Shown in pieces: positions 55,494 to 64,000 of a stretch of 64,000 nucleotides of DNA. The number at the start of each line of letters is the position of its first letter. The first letter of the stretch is position 1. The notes beneath the pieces are model-generated. The model was not told the DNA's origin. It saw nothing but the letters and a program-made list of their open reading frames with translations, and searched no databases. The stretch spans positions 24,285,078 through 24,349,077 of the forward strand of contig ML681971.1 of NCBI GenBank assembly GCA_007922195.1. The letters run 5' to 3'. Both the position numbers and the translations under genes were made by a program. The DNA comes from Podocnemis expansa. Its lineage: Eukaryota > Chordata > Testudines > Podocnemididae.

Positions 55494-56140
55494 CTACTGA
55501 CTAGGCCACTGAGACGGCGCAGAGGGAGGATCACACCAACCCCGCTTGCCTTGGGCTGCGGCTTCAGGTCCTGGACGGTTGGTTGAGAGAGATGACAAAG
55601 AGGGTGAAACTCTATGACCGTACAACCACAGGTCCTTTTTAAACCAAGAATGTCCCTTGTGCCTAGCCTGGGTTAGAGGGGAAGACCCCTGCCCTGGGTG
55701 GGCTTCCTCTGGGGAGTCATGTTGGGAGTCCCTGACGGGGAGAAGCCATGGTGACGGTATCTGTCCCTTTCTTGCCATGGGTGCTTCTTTGTATGGTGCT
55801 GGGGGGTGAGGAGGAAGAAGACACTGAGGAGGGCCGGCGCCGCTTTCCCCCAGCTAATGAGCTCCAACGCTGCTTGGTCTATCTGCCCTGGCGTGGGGCA
55901 TTTCATGGTGACGGGGACTGCCTAGGCTCCGACTCCAGGGGGCTAGCACACACCGAGCGTCTGGGGCACCGCTGCTGCCACACCGGTGATTCCGCAGCTG
56001 GGCTAACAATTCACTCAGTAGGCGGATGGGCCACTTGGTGCCACTCAGGGGAAAGCAGAGGCGGCTTTCCTCTGGACAGCGGCCGGCACCAGACATCTGG
56101 CAGGGGCAGGGGCACAGACAAGGCTGTTAGGGTCCTTGCC
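55494..56140 (-). pseudogene. DIRS4 gag N-terminal part, truncated
   Basis: Minus frames at 55494-55778 and 55673-55906 are Pro/Ser-rich; the Cys cluster expected at the gag N-terminus is not seen, and similarity to DIRS ends near 56140. Confidence 0.5.
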
Positions 56141-57030
56141 ACCTCATACGCCTGCCTATATATTATACATTCAAAGCACACTGTTGCCATGAAAAGTAAA
56201 GCAGTATTAACTGACCTTACTAGATAAAATGCTTTTTCATTTAATAGATAATTGATGACTAACTCAGCATTTTTTTTTTTTTTTTTTAAATAGTGCAACT
56301 CCAGGATAGGCACAGTCACACAGAACGACATGCAGTTTTTAAACATCTGAGCAAGGTTTGTTACATCAAGACCTATTTTCAAACTACAGGCCAGATGTCT
56401 TAATCAGGGAAATTAGAAAACATTTGATAGAAACAATATAAGAGATTATAAAATTGTAACACTCAGGATTGAGAACGTGTGCACAAATCCGGGGGGTGGG
56501 GGCAGGGGGTGGAGTAGTAGGTTGTCAGAATCCAAAAAGCACAGTGCTTGGGGGGCCTAAATTCCACTCTAATATATTCCATCATAAAGAAGACAACTGC
56601 TACCTGCAGTTAGGCAAGCTTTACAGGGCAGTAACAGATCAGCAGTTGAACATGAAAGCAAATTGATATGTATCGTTTATTTCAAACTGTACTATTAACA
56701 TGCAAAATCTTAACTGCAGCAATTTCTCTTTTTGCTGTGGCAATGAACTTCAATAAAGAAACAGGAGGCTGAAATGTTTTTTATAACAGGTAAAAGCAAT
56801 TTATTTACTGTCCCAAATGAAATTTCTGCACAATAAAAGGAGCATTTACCTTTTCTGCACTTATTTAAAATTACTGTTGAAAAAAGGCAACTGTAAAAAC
56901 CCTGACAATATAATATTTGGGATTTTGGTTTCTGGAATAAACTGCTTTGATTTGCACCATGGAAAAAACCTCACTGTTACCATGTGGTTTTGAGTGTCAT
57001 TGTACTGTTACACTTCCAATTTAGAAGATC
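56141..57030. other. AT-rich intergenic DNA
   Basis: No gene. A T-run (about 17 T) is at 56271-56287. Confidence 0.6.
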
Positions 57031-57033
57031 ACT

Positions 57034-57357
57034 CACAGGTCAAATACCTAATTCTCCTTTGAGTGATGCCACATCGTCTCCAATTAGATGTGCACATGGC
57101 TCATGAATGACTGTCGGCAGATTTTTCCCCTAGCAACCCTGGCGGTTGGACAGAACCTGCTGGAGTCACGCGTCTATAGCGCTTTATATAAGGGCTTGCC
57201 AAGTGTCCCTCTGCCAGTTCTTTCTTACCGCCATGGTGGCTAGTCAGTTTTTGTGGTCTCCCATACTCAGGAGACCTCCCCTAGCAGTTTGCTCTTATCT
57301 TCTAGTTCTTTGTTGTTAGTTAGATTAGTGTCTTAGATTAGTGTTAAGTACCTGCTA
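57034..57357 (+). repeat. DIRS5 5' inverted repeat and leader
   Basis: Matches the outer part of the right terminus. After it, CTGCCAGTTCTTTCTTACCG and CCATGGTGG resemble DIRS leaders. The leader stops at about 57357 where minus-strand RNase H sequence begins. Confidence 0.78.
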
Positions 57358-57770
57358 AGCTCCCCTCATGCATGCTCCTCGAACTGCCCATAATTCTAGG
57401 ACGTTGATGTGTAGGTTTGTCTCCTATATTGACCACTGTCTTTGAACCATAATGTGTCTCCTCTGCTAGCACCCCAGCCCCTCAGAGATGCATCTGTTGT
57501 GATGAATATTGATGGTTGAGCCTCTGCAAATGGGACCCTTACCAGTGTGTTTAGTGGTCATATCCACCATTGCAGGTCTCTTTTGATATCTTTTGGAATT
57601 GATATCAGTCTTAGGAAACTATCTTCCTGGCTTGTACAATGAGGCCGCACATTTGCAGTGGATGCATATATAGATGCACGTTCAGTACCACCTGGGTAGT
57701 GCCCGCCATATGTCCTAGAAGTCACACGCATGTGTGGGTCAATACCATTGGACAGTTGGATACTGTCTTG
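57358..57770 (-). pseudogene. DIRS6 RNase H, N-terminal part
   Basis: Minus strand: LGHMAGTTQVVLN (about 57700), TDASLRGWGA (first Asp, about 57500) and HINVLELWAVRGAC (Glu, about 57380-57420), then broken off at the junction with DIRS5. The last catalytic Asp is missing. Confidence 0.75.
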
Positions 57771-58395
57771 ATCAATTGTTTTAGTGCCTCAAATAACGTC
57801 AGAAAAAGTGACTTTTGCAGCCATTGAATCTAAGAAAGTGCCTATGAATTCCAGCTGTTGACTTGGTATTAGTGACGACTTTTGGAAACTTATTTTCAGA
57901 CCCAGCATCTGGAAGACTGTTATTGTCTCCGCAGAACCCATTCTGCTTGATCTAATATTTCTGCCTTTATTAAGCAATTGTCCAAATAGGGGAAAATAAT
58001 GATACCCCATTTGTGGAGCTGTGCAGTGACCACCGCTAGTAGTTTTGAAAAAACCCTTGGTGCCATTGTAATGCCAAATGGCAAGTCTCTGTACTCGTAG
58101 TCGTCCTACTGCACTGTAAAGGGTAGGAATCTTCTGTGAGCCTGGTGAATAATCATGTGGAAGTACACATCTTGTATGTGGAGGGATGAAAACCAGCCCC
58201 CCCATTCCAGAGTGTAGGTATAATTGTTGACAATGTCACCATCTTGAACTTGTGAGTCCTCACAAACTTGTTCACCTTCCTCAAGTCCAGAATCAGCCTC
58301 CATTCACTGGTCTTTTTTGGTGCGACAAAATAGCAGGAATAAAACCCCCATCCTCTTTTTTGCACTGGCTCTGACTCTAGGGCTCCTAAGAGCAA
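57771..58395 (-). pseudogene. DIRS6 reverse transcriptase
   Basis: LILDLRKVNKFVRTHKFKMV, HDYSPG-type and FHMIIHQAHRRFLPF blocks at 58395-58106, then the catalytic block IIFPYLDNCLI at about 57965-57995 (GAC AAT: Asn in place of the second Asp), then LGLKISFQKSSLIPSQQLEF. Two frame changes. Inactive. Confidence 0.8.
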
Positions 58396-58734
58396 CAGCG
58401 ATTTACCTCTTGCCTCATTAGCTGTACATGAGATATGTCCCTGAAAAGGGACCGGGAAGGGGATTGGTTGGGAGGTACTGATGAGAATGGGATAGCATAA
58501 TCTGTGTTCTATAATCTTGAGGAGCTATCCGTCAAATGTAATAGATTTCCATTCTCTTAAGAAAGGTTTCAAGCGATGGCCAAAATTGTTGTTGTTGTCT
58601 ACTCCAGTGGTACAAGGAGTGTCACTCATACCCCTGGCCAAAATTTCAGAATTGTCTGGTTGATGATGACAGTTAGGATGCTGGCTGGTTGTTGGCAGAC
58701 AGTCTTCACCTGTGCGCCCTTTGCCTAACTATAT

Positions 58735-59226
58735 CTAGTTGTTGTCTTTGTGGTTGATATTGTGGAAAGCATCACTGGTATTGCTGGAATCTAAATTGTG
58801 GTCTCCTGTTGATGTGTTTGTAGGAGTGACAATTCCCAGGGTATGAAGAGTGGCCCAAGAATCTTTGAGTGTATGCATTACTTCGTTAGTTTTCTTCCCA
58901 GACAGCTGCACTTTATCAAAAGGCAAGTCTTCTATCCTAGTCTGTAGTTGCTTAGGTAGAGATGCTGATTGTAACCAGGACTTTCTGTGCATTACTATGG
59001 CAGTGGCTGTGGCTCTAGCCTCCATGTCAGCTGAATCTAGGGCAGCTTGTAACACCATTCTGGACATTTGTTGGCCGCCTTTGATCATGGCCTGGAATCG
59101 CTTCTTTGTGTCTTCTGGGATAAAGTACAGGAATTCACTAAACCCTGAATAAATGTTGTGATCAGAATTGGATAGCAATGCAGTGTAGTTTACTATTCTT
59201 AAAAGTAGAACAGCTGAGGAATACAC
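58735..59226 (-). pseudogene. DIRS6 gag core
   Basis: 163 codons with MYSSAVLLLRIVNYTALLSN at the start and LDSADMEARATATAIVMHRK in the middle, matching DIRS3 closely. Stops and shifts separate it from the middle (59463-59777) and N-terminal (60105-60755) parts. Confidence 0.78.
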
Positions 59227-59462
59227 CTTTTTCCCAAACCGATCTCATCTTTTCCTGTCCTTATCTAATCAATACTTGTTTAGGATGCCAGTGTCTGATC
59301 CATTACTGCGCTGCCTCCACAGCCAGCAAACTGTGGGATGGATGAGAAAATAGGAACTCATTGTCTTTAGATTGTATATGATATTTCTTCTCAGCTGTCT
59401 TGCATGTAGGCAGTATGGAGGCTGGAGTTTTCCATATGATATCAGCTAATTACATGATCACC

Positions 59463-59777
59463 TCATTCATAGGGAAGGTGATCTTTGATGGTGTAGTAGA
59501 ATGTAGACTTAAGTAACTTACATTTGTTTTGAGATGTCTCTTCCAGTGAAATATCCATGTCCAGAGTTACTCTTTTGAATAGCTCTTGGAATTGTTTGAA
59601 GTCATCAGTTTTGGATGACATTGTTATTTTATGGTTGTCATTTATCCCTGATTCTGATGTATGTGGTAGGATTTCTTCCTCCTGGTCTGAGTCAGGGTTA
59701 GTGTCCCAGGATCCTTCAGCTGGGGACCTCTCCAGTGAATGTGTGTGTCTGGACTGGGCTGGTAATGGAGATCTCAT
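59463..59777 (-). pseudogene. DIRS6 gag middle part
   Basis: 104 codons, acidic and Ser/Thr-rich, containing FKQFQELFKRVTLDMDISLE. No domain is recognised, but its place between the Cys-rich N-terminus and gag core and a similar stretch in DIRS3 (FNDLSERVAHELEISLEEV, near 45930-45980) support the assignment. Confidence 0.65.
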
Positions 59778-60104
59778 TGTTTTTGTAGTGCTGACTGCAT
59801 CTGTTCTGGGTCTTGGGTATTGGAGCCAGGTTTGCCAATTTCCCCAATTATTTTAAAGTGACATGGAAGGATAGAACCTTGGTGGCATGAACCATGGGTA
59901 TACTTGCTGACCACGATATTCATAGTCCATAGAATTGTATGTTTTATGTGGAATTTCATCACGTGACCCAGCAGGGGACAAGTTGAGACTGAAGGGTACA
60001 GCAGGTAAGTTTTTTTGATGGTCTTCTATGTGGTTAGTTTTGGCTTTACGTTTGCCTCCTGTTGGTTTTTCTCTTATTGGAGTATGTTGGCGGGCTGGAG
60101 AGGT

Positions 60105-60755
60105 TTACCCTGTGCTCCTTCCCCTACTTTTGTAAACAGGCTGTGTCTTGATTTCGGTGCTGCTGACATTCACAACACAGAGTTGAGTTGAGTTGATTAC
60201 TGTGGAGGGTTCAGCGTTCCTTGGCGCCGAGTCCCTGCCCATTTCCTTCTCAGCGCTTTGGGGGTTCTGTTCATTGATTTCTCTGTGTGCGCTGGTGCCA
60301 GTAATTCCTCCCGACATTGTTGGTGGTGCAGGGATAGCCGTTTCGGGCGAGGGTCTGTCAGGTCTCGTGTCTCCTGATGGTCTTATTTGTGTGGCAGAGT
60401 TGCCAAGCATGTTCATCTCTTCTGCTGGCATACATAAAGCCATTTTCTTGGCAGGTGTAGTAATTGCAGGGGAAGCTCTTTTCCTGGCTCGACCCCTCTC
60501 AGAAATTTGAGTCAGCTCCCTCTCAGGATCAGAAGTTGGTTTAAGAGACGACTCCAGGAGGAACATTTTCATTCTCTGGTCTCTGTCTTTTTCTGTTTTT
60601 GCTGCGAGTTTTTTTTTGCAGTGATGGCACTTCTGGGCTATACACGTTTTGCCCAGGCATCTCATACATTCATTGTGTCCGTCAGACACAGGCATTGCCT
60701 CTGCGCATAGGGAGCATTTTTTGAAGCCAGATGAGACTGGCATGTTTATAGCCAT
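60105..60755 (-). pseudogene. DIRS6 gag N-terminus with Cys/His cluster
   Basis: 216 codons starting with MAINMPVSSGFKKC. The cluster CSLC...H..CMRCLGK..IAQKCHHC spans about residues 15-43, as in DIRS2, and could bind zinc and nucleic acid. A basic stretch (RGRARKR) follows. The start codon is plausible because it lies just inside the leader. The frame is open, but downstream gag is broken. Confidence 0.75.
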
Positions 60756-60770
60756 GGCTTTTCTCCACGA

Positions 60771-61088
60771 CTTTTTTTAATATATAGACTAACACTAACA
60801 CTAACTCTAACCCTATACTATATCTAGCCTAATACTACACTCCTAATCAACTGTAAACTAATTCCTTTCTGACAGGAAAGGAGCAACTGCTATCTCCATC
60901 TCCAGCTGACAGTGGTTAGAAGGAACTGACAAGGGAGGGCTCTGGCTGCACGCGACAGCCTCTTGAGCTAACAGCTGGGGCGAGCTCATGCGCAGCACAA
61001 GCTAAGCCCTGCTATAGAATCTCTGGGCTTGGTGCAAGGGCACAACCATGGAGCACCCAGGGACAGCACTCAATGAAGAACAGGTCAC
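60771..61088 (-). repeat. DIRS6 5' terminal repeat and leader
   Basis: Reads inwards from GTTCTTCATTGAGTGCTGTC (about 61062-61081), GGGTGCTCCATGG, to TTGTCAGTTCCTTCTAACCA. This differs in sequence from the DIRS5 repeats, so two subfamilies are present. Confidence 0.7.
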
Positions 61089-61094
61089 TCTTGC

Positions 61095-61860
61095 TTGAAG
61101 CTCCTGTGTCAATTTGCTGACCGCACACAAATAGTTCCTTATGCAGGGCTATGTCTGAGACCACTACAGCTATGGCTGGCGTTGGTCTTCTGCCAATCCA
61201 AGGACAATCTAGATCTGATAGTCTCAGTGCCCCAATCTGTCTTGGACAACCTTCATTGGTGGACGAACCAGGAAATGGTATGCGCAAGGGTTCTGTTCTT
61301 GAAACTTTTCCTATTGATGACCATAGTGACAGACCCTTCAGACACAGACTAGGGGTGCACCTGGATCGCTTGAAAACCCAGGGCTGCTGGTTGCACTTGG
61401 ACTTGCTCACCCATATCAATGTCAAGGAGTTGAGAGCAGTGAGGCTAGCCTGCCAGACTTTCAAAGACCAGTTGGCAGGTCATCACACATCTGTAAAGAC
61501 AGACATCGCTACAATGTTTTCTGTAAACAGGCAAGAGGGTGCCTGATCTCACCCTCTCTGTAGAGAAGCCATGACCCTGTGGGACTTCTGCATCCCCTTA
61601 GGGATACATTTAGAAGTGTCCTACCTTCCAGAAACACAAAACTTGCTAGTAGACTCACTCAGTTGGACTATCCAGCCTCACAAGTGGTCAATAAAGAAAG
61701 ACATTTTATTTACCGTCTTCCAAAAGTGGGGCACTCACCATCTGGACCTATTTGCGACCGGAGTCAATGTGAAATGCAGGGCCTTTTGCTCTTTCCAAGG
61801 CCTAAGTGAGGGCTCTCTAGGGGACACCTTCCAAATGTCATGATCAGATCATCTCCTTTA
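61095..61860 (+). pseudogene. DIRS5 RNase H and methylase-like segment
   Basis: YAGLCLRPLQLWLALVF then VTDPSDTDWG (first Asp), HINVKELRAVRLACQTF (Glu), SVKTDIATMFSVN (Asp) and, in another frame, KWGTHHLDLFATGVNVKC of the methylase-like block. Starts abruptly at the DIRS6 junction. Confidence 0.8.
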
Positions 61861-61989
61861 TGCTTTCCCTCCCTTCCCTCTTCCGGGCAAGGTCCTATCC
61901 AAGGTAGAGACAAGTCATCCCTGATTCTAATAGTTTTGGCATGGGCCTGACAACATTTGTTCTCCACCCTGTTAGATCTCCTTGTGGCA

Positions 61990-63113
61990 GCCCCTCTTAC
62001 CTTACCACAGGTTCTGGACCTGCTGACTCAAAACCAAGGTCTCCTGAGATACCCAGACCTCCTATTGCTCCACCTAATGGTATGGAAGCATCATGGTTGA
62101 ACAATCGGGATTTACAATGTTCCCAGCAGGTCAGGGAGATCCTGCTGGAAAGCAGGAAACCCTCTGCAAGGTCCACTTACCTGGCTAAATGGAAGAGGTT
62201 CTTCACATGGTGCCTCCTGAAGTCATCTTCACCAGTGAGCTCCAGTATCCCACTTATTCTGGACCACCAGTTGCACTTAAAAACAAGAAGGCCTAAGTCC
62301 ATCTGGTGGTGATTTTGGCCTTCCACAACCATATCAATGGCCACTCCATTTTTTATAACCCCATTGTAAGCTGCTTTCTCAAGCGCTTAAATAGGAAATT
62401 TTCTCAATCAGTGAAACCAGTCTGTTGGTGGGATCTTAACCTAGTACTTATGGCCTTCACAAAGCACCTGTTCAAACCTTCGGCTACCTGCTCAGACCTT
62501 TACCTGTCATGGAAAGCGGCTTTCCTGGTAGCAATCACCTCCACCAGAGCCGAGTCTAAGCTGCACACTCTTACCATGGTCCCTCCACATACAGTATTCT
62601 TTAAAGACAAGGTACTCCTTCAGCCACACCTTGCCCTTCTTCATAAGGTGGTTTCACTCTTTCACACAAACCAGGACATTTTCCTTCCTGTCTTCTACCC
62701 AAAACCACACTCCTCCAATTGTGAAAGGGTTTTACACTCCCTGGGCACACGACAGGCTCTGGCTTTCTATCTTAGGAACAAAACCTTTCAGGAAATCCCC
62801 ACAGCTATTTGTGGCAGTTGTAAACAGGGTTAGGGGCCATCCTGTGTCCTCACAGACTATTTACTCATGGATTACATCCTGTATTAAGACATGCTACACC
62901 CTCGCACTCAGATCTCCTCCGAACGTTACGGCTCACTCTACAATGGCCCAGGCTGCATCTGTGGTGTTTAATGCCAGAGTTCCTATCCAGGATATCTGCA
63001 AAGCAATGACACGGTCCTTCACCAACACCTTCATGGCCCATTATGCAATTACCCAGCACACGATGCAGGATGCTGCAGTGGGCAGAACTGTGCTGAGAAC
63101 AGCATCCGTATGA
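61990..63113 (+). pseudogene. DIRS5 tyrosine recombinase
   Basis: 62090-62310 is the N-terminal arm; 62306-62833 the core with KAAFLVAITSTRAESKL (first Arg kept) and PPHTVFFKDKV; 62631-63113 the C-terminal part with ITSCIKTCYTLALRSPP, then HSTM, where the HxxR box has Met for Arg, and AHYAITQ. Frameshifts near 62300 and 62780. The lost Arg would disable strand transfer. Confidence 0.82.
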
Positions 63114-63180
63114 CTTCCAACCCCATCACTGGTAAGTGCTTGGGAATCACCTAACTGGAAGGAGGAAGACGGTTACTACC

Positions 63181-63447
63181 CTTCTGTAACTGTCGTTCTT
63201 TGAAATGAGTGCGCTCACATCCACTCCAAACCTGCCCACCTACCCCTCTGTCGGATGCTGTAAGAAGAAACTGGTAGTGGAACAGTCAATGAACCCTTAA
63301 TATACAGAGCTATAGATGGGCAACTCCAGGAGGCTTTGTCCAACCGCCAGGGTTGCTAGGGGAAAAATCTGCCAACAGTTCTGCACATCTAACTGGAGTG
63401 GACGTGAGCACACATCTCGAAGAACAATAGTTACAGAAAGGTAGGTA
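63181..63447 (+). repeat. DIRS5 3' terminal repeat with inverted arms
   Basis: Arms 63181-63229 and about 63394-63447 (CTGTAACTGTCGTTCTTTGA against TCGAAGAACAATAGTTACAG), about 45-50 bp, as in DIRS1 and DIRS4. Confidence 0.88.
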
Positions 63448-63450
63448 ACT

Positions 63451-64000
63451 TGTCTATATCTTGTGGGAAAAAAATTATGAAATTCTGAACTGACAAAACT
63501 TTGCACAATTTTGTTAACATTACATTTATTCTAAAACAAAGTTTTTCAGCAAGAACATTTCCCAACTTTGAGGGCAAGGACCTGCAAGTTAAATGACTAG
63601 AATTATTAAGTCTATTTCCATTATTCAAAGCTGCAAGAAATGCAAAAAGTAGATTACAGAAAATTAGATTTTTAATATTCTTTCACTTTAATAATCTACA
63701 GTATTATTTGTAAGATAGGTATGGACATTTATTTTTTAATAATATGGTTAACCTGGCATAGTCAGAAAATAAAATGAACATAGTCAAATTAAAATAATCC
63801 AAAGCAATAAAAAGCAATATTTAAAAATGTAAAAAGAAAAATCTTCAGGTCATTTAAATAGGTGCTTTAACAATACTACACAGAATTTATAACATTCGTG
63901 GTCATTTCACTCAATCTTTTGAGTCTAAAAATACATAGAAACTTTTTGAAATAAAAGTATTAAAACTTCAGAGTAGAAATAATAAACTTGCATTTAAAAT
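63451..64000. other. AT-rich intergenic DNA
   Basis: No gene or repeat recognised. Confidence 0.6.

Larger units (their letters stand above)
51113..56140 (-). mobile_element. DIRS4, most complete copy
   Basis: Minus-strand order: gag (56100-54650), RT (54306-53750), RNase H (53500-52950), methylase-like piece (52950-52775), recombinase (52806-51480), 3' terminal repeat (51410-51113). The 5' inverted repeat was not found, so the 5' end is truncated near 56140. Frame breaks are few compared with the other DIRS copies. Confidence 0.88.
57034..63450. mobile_element. DIRS5/DIRS6 mosaic
   Basis: Outer inverted repeats of one subfamily (57034-57240 and about 63300-63447; shared GGCAGATTTTTCCCCTAGCA against its complement) enclose a minus-strand piece of another DIRS (57358-61088) and then plus-strand RNase H and recombinase (61095-63113). 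DIRS5 lacks gag and RT; DIRS6 lacks its 3' half. Junctions are near 57358 and 61090. Confidence 0.78.

Overview
The window looks like a repeat-dominated piece of a vertebrate nuclear genome, most likely a turtle. This rests on the combination of CR1 3' ends, several DIRS tyrosine-recombinase retrotransposons, a Gmr1-like Ty3/gypsy element, an R4/Dong-like LINE, Penelope-like relics with hammerhead-type cores, and many hAT-like MITEs. No species-level marker is visible. I find no complete host protein-coding gene, no rRNA, no convincing functional tRNA and no CRISPR. Nearly every long reading frame belongs to a transposable element and nearly all are broken.

Layout. 1-3.5 kb: 3' end of an R4/Dong-like LINE, a CR1 tail, AT-rich DNA and two promoter-like repeat segments. 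3.5-12.7 kb: a DIRS copy (DIRS1) split by a 6.4-kb Ty3/gypsy element on the minus strand. The gypsy element has LTRs of 911 and 1013 bp, and its domain order is gag-protease-integrase-RT-RNase H, i.e. integrase before RT as in the Gmr1 group. 12.7-18.5 kb: CR1 fragments, a Penelope-like fragment with an inverted terminal piece, and two TIR MITEs. 18.5-20.7 kb: hAT-like repeats. 20.7-27.8 kb: a second DIRS (DIRS2, minus strand) that keeps only gag-like coding sequence and is itself interrupted by the LINE, which holds a 400-N assembly gap. 27.8-30.6 kb: hAT-like and Penelope-derived relics, some forming long palindromes. 30.67-35.51 kb: a 4.8-kb composite bounded by hAT-type TIRs and a perfect 8-bp target duplication. 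36.5-40.4 kb: AT-rich, repeat-poor DNA, the only plausible place for host exons. 40.4-42.6 kb: a hAT-like element carrying a 186-bp MITE and a GC-rich insertion. 42.6-51 kb: a roughly 60-bp minisatellite on both sides of a DIRS core (DIRS3). 51.1-56.1 kb: DIRS4 (minus), the best-preserved DIRS here. 57.0-63.45 kb: a mosaic in which a minus-strand DIRS (DIRS6: 5' end, gag, RT, part of RNase H) lies inside a plus-strand DIRS (DIRS5: 5' ITR, then RNase H, recombinase, 3' ITR).

How the parts relate. The DIRS cores encode gag, RT, RNase H, a possible methylase-like segment and a tyrosine recombinase; their ends carry inverted repeats with extra complementary segments at the 3' side. The gypsy element codes for a polyprotein made from a TATA-containing LTR. 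The MITEs have no proteins and would have needed hAT or Harbinger-type transposases from elsewhere. Nesting gives a relative history: gypsy entered DIRS1 after DIRS1 inserted; DIRS2 entered a hAT-like repeat; a LINE entered DIRS2.
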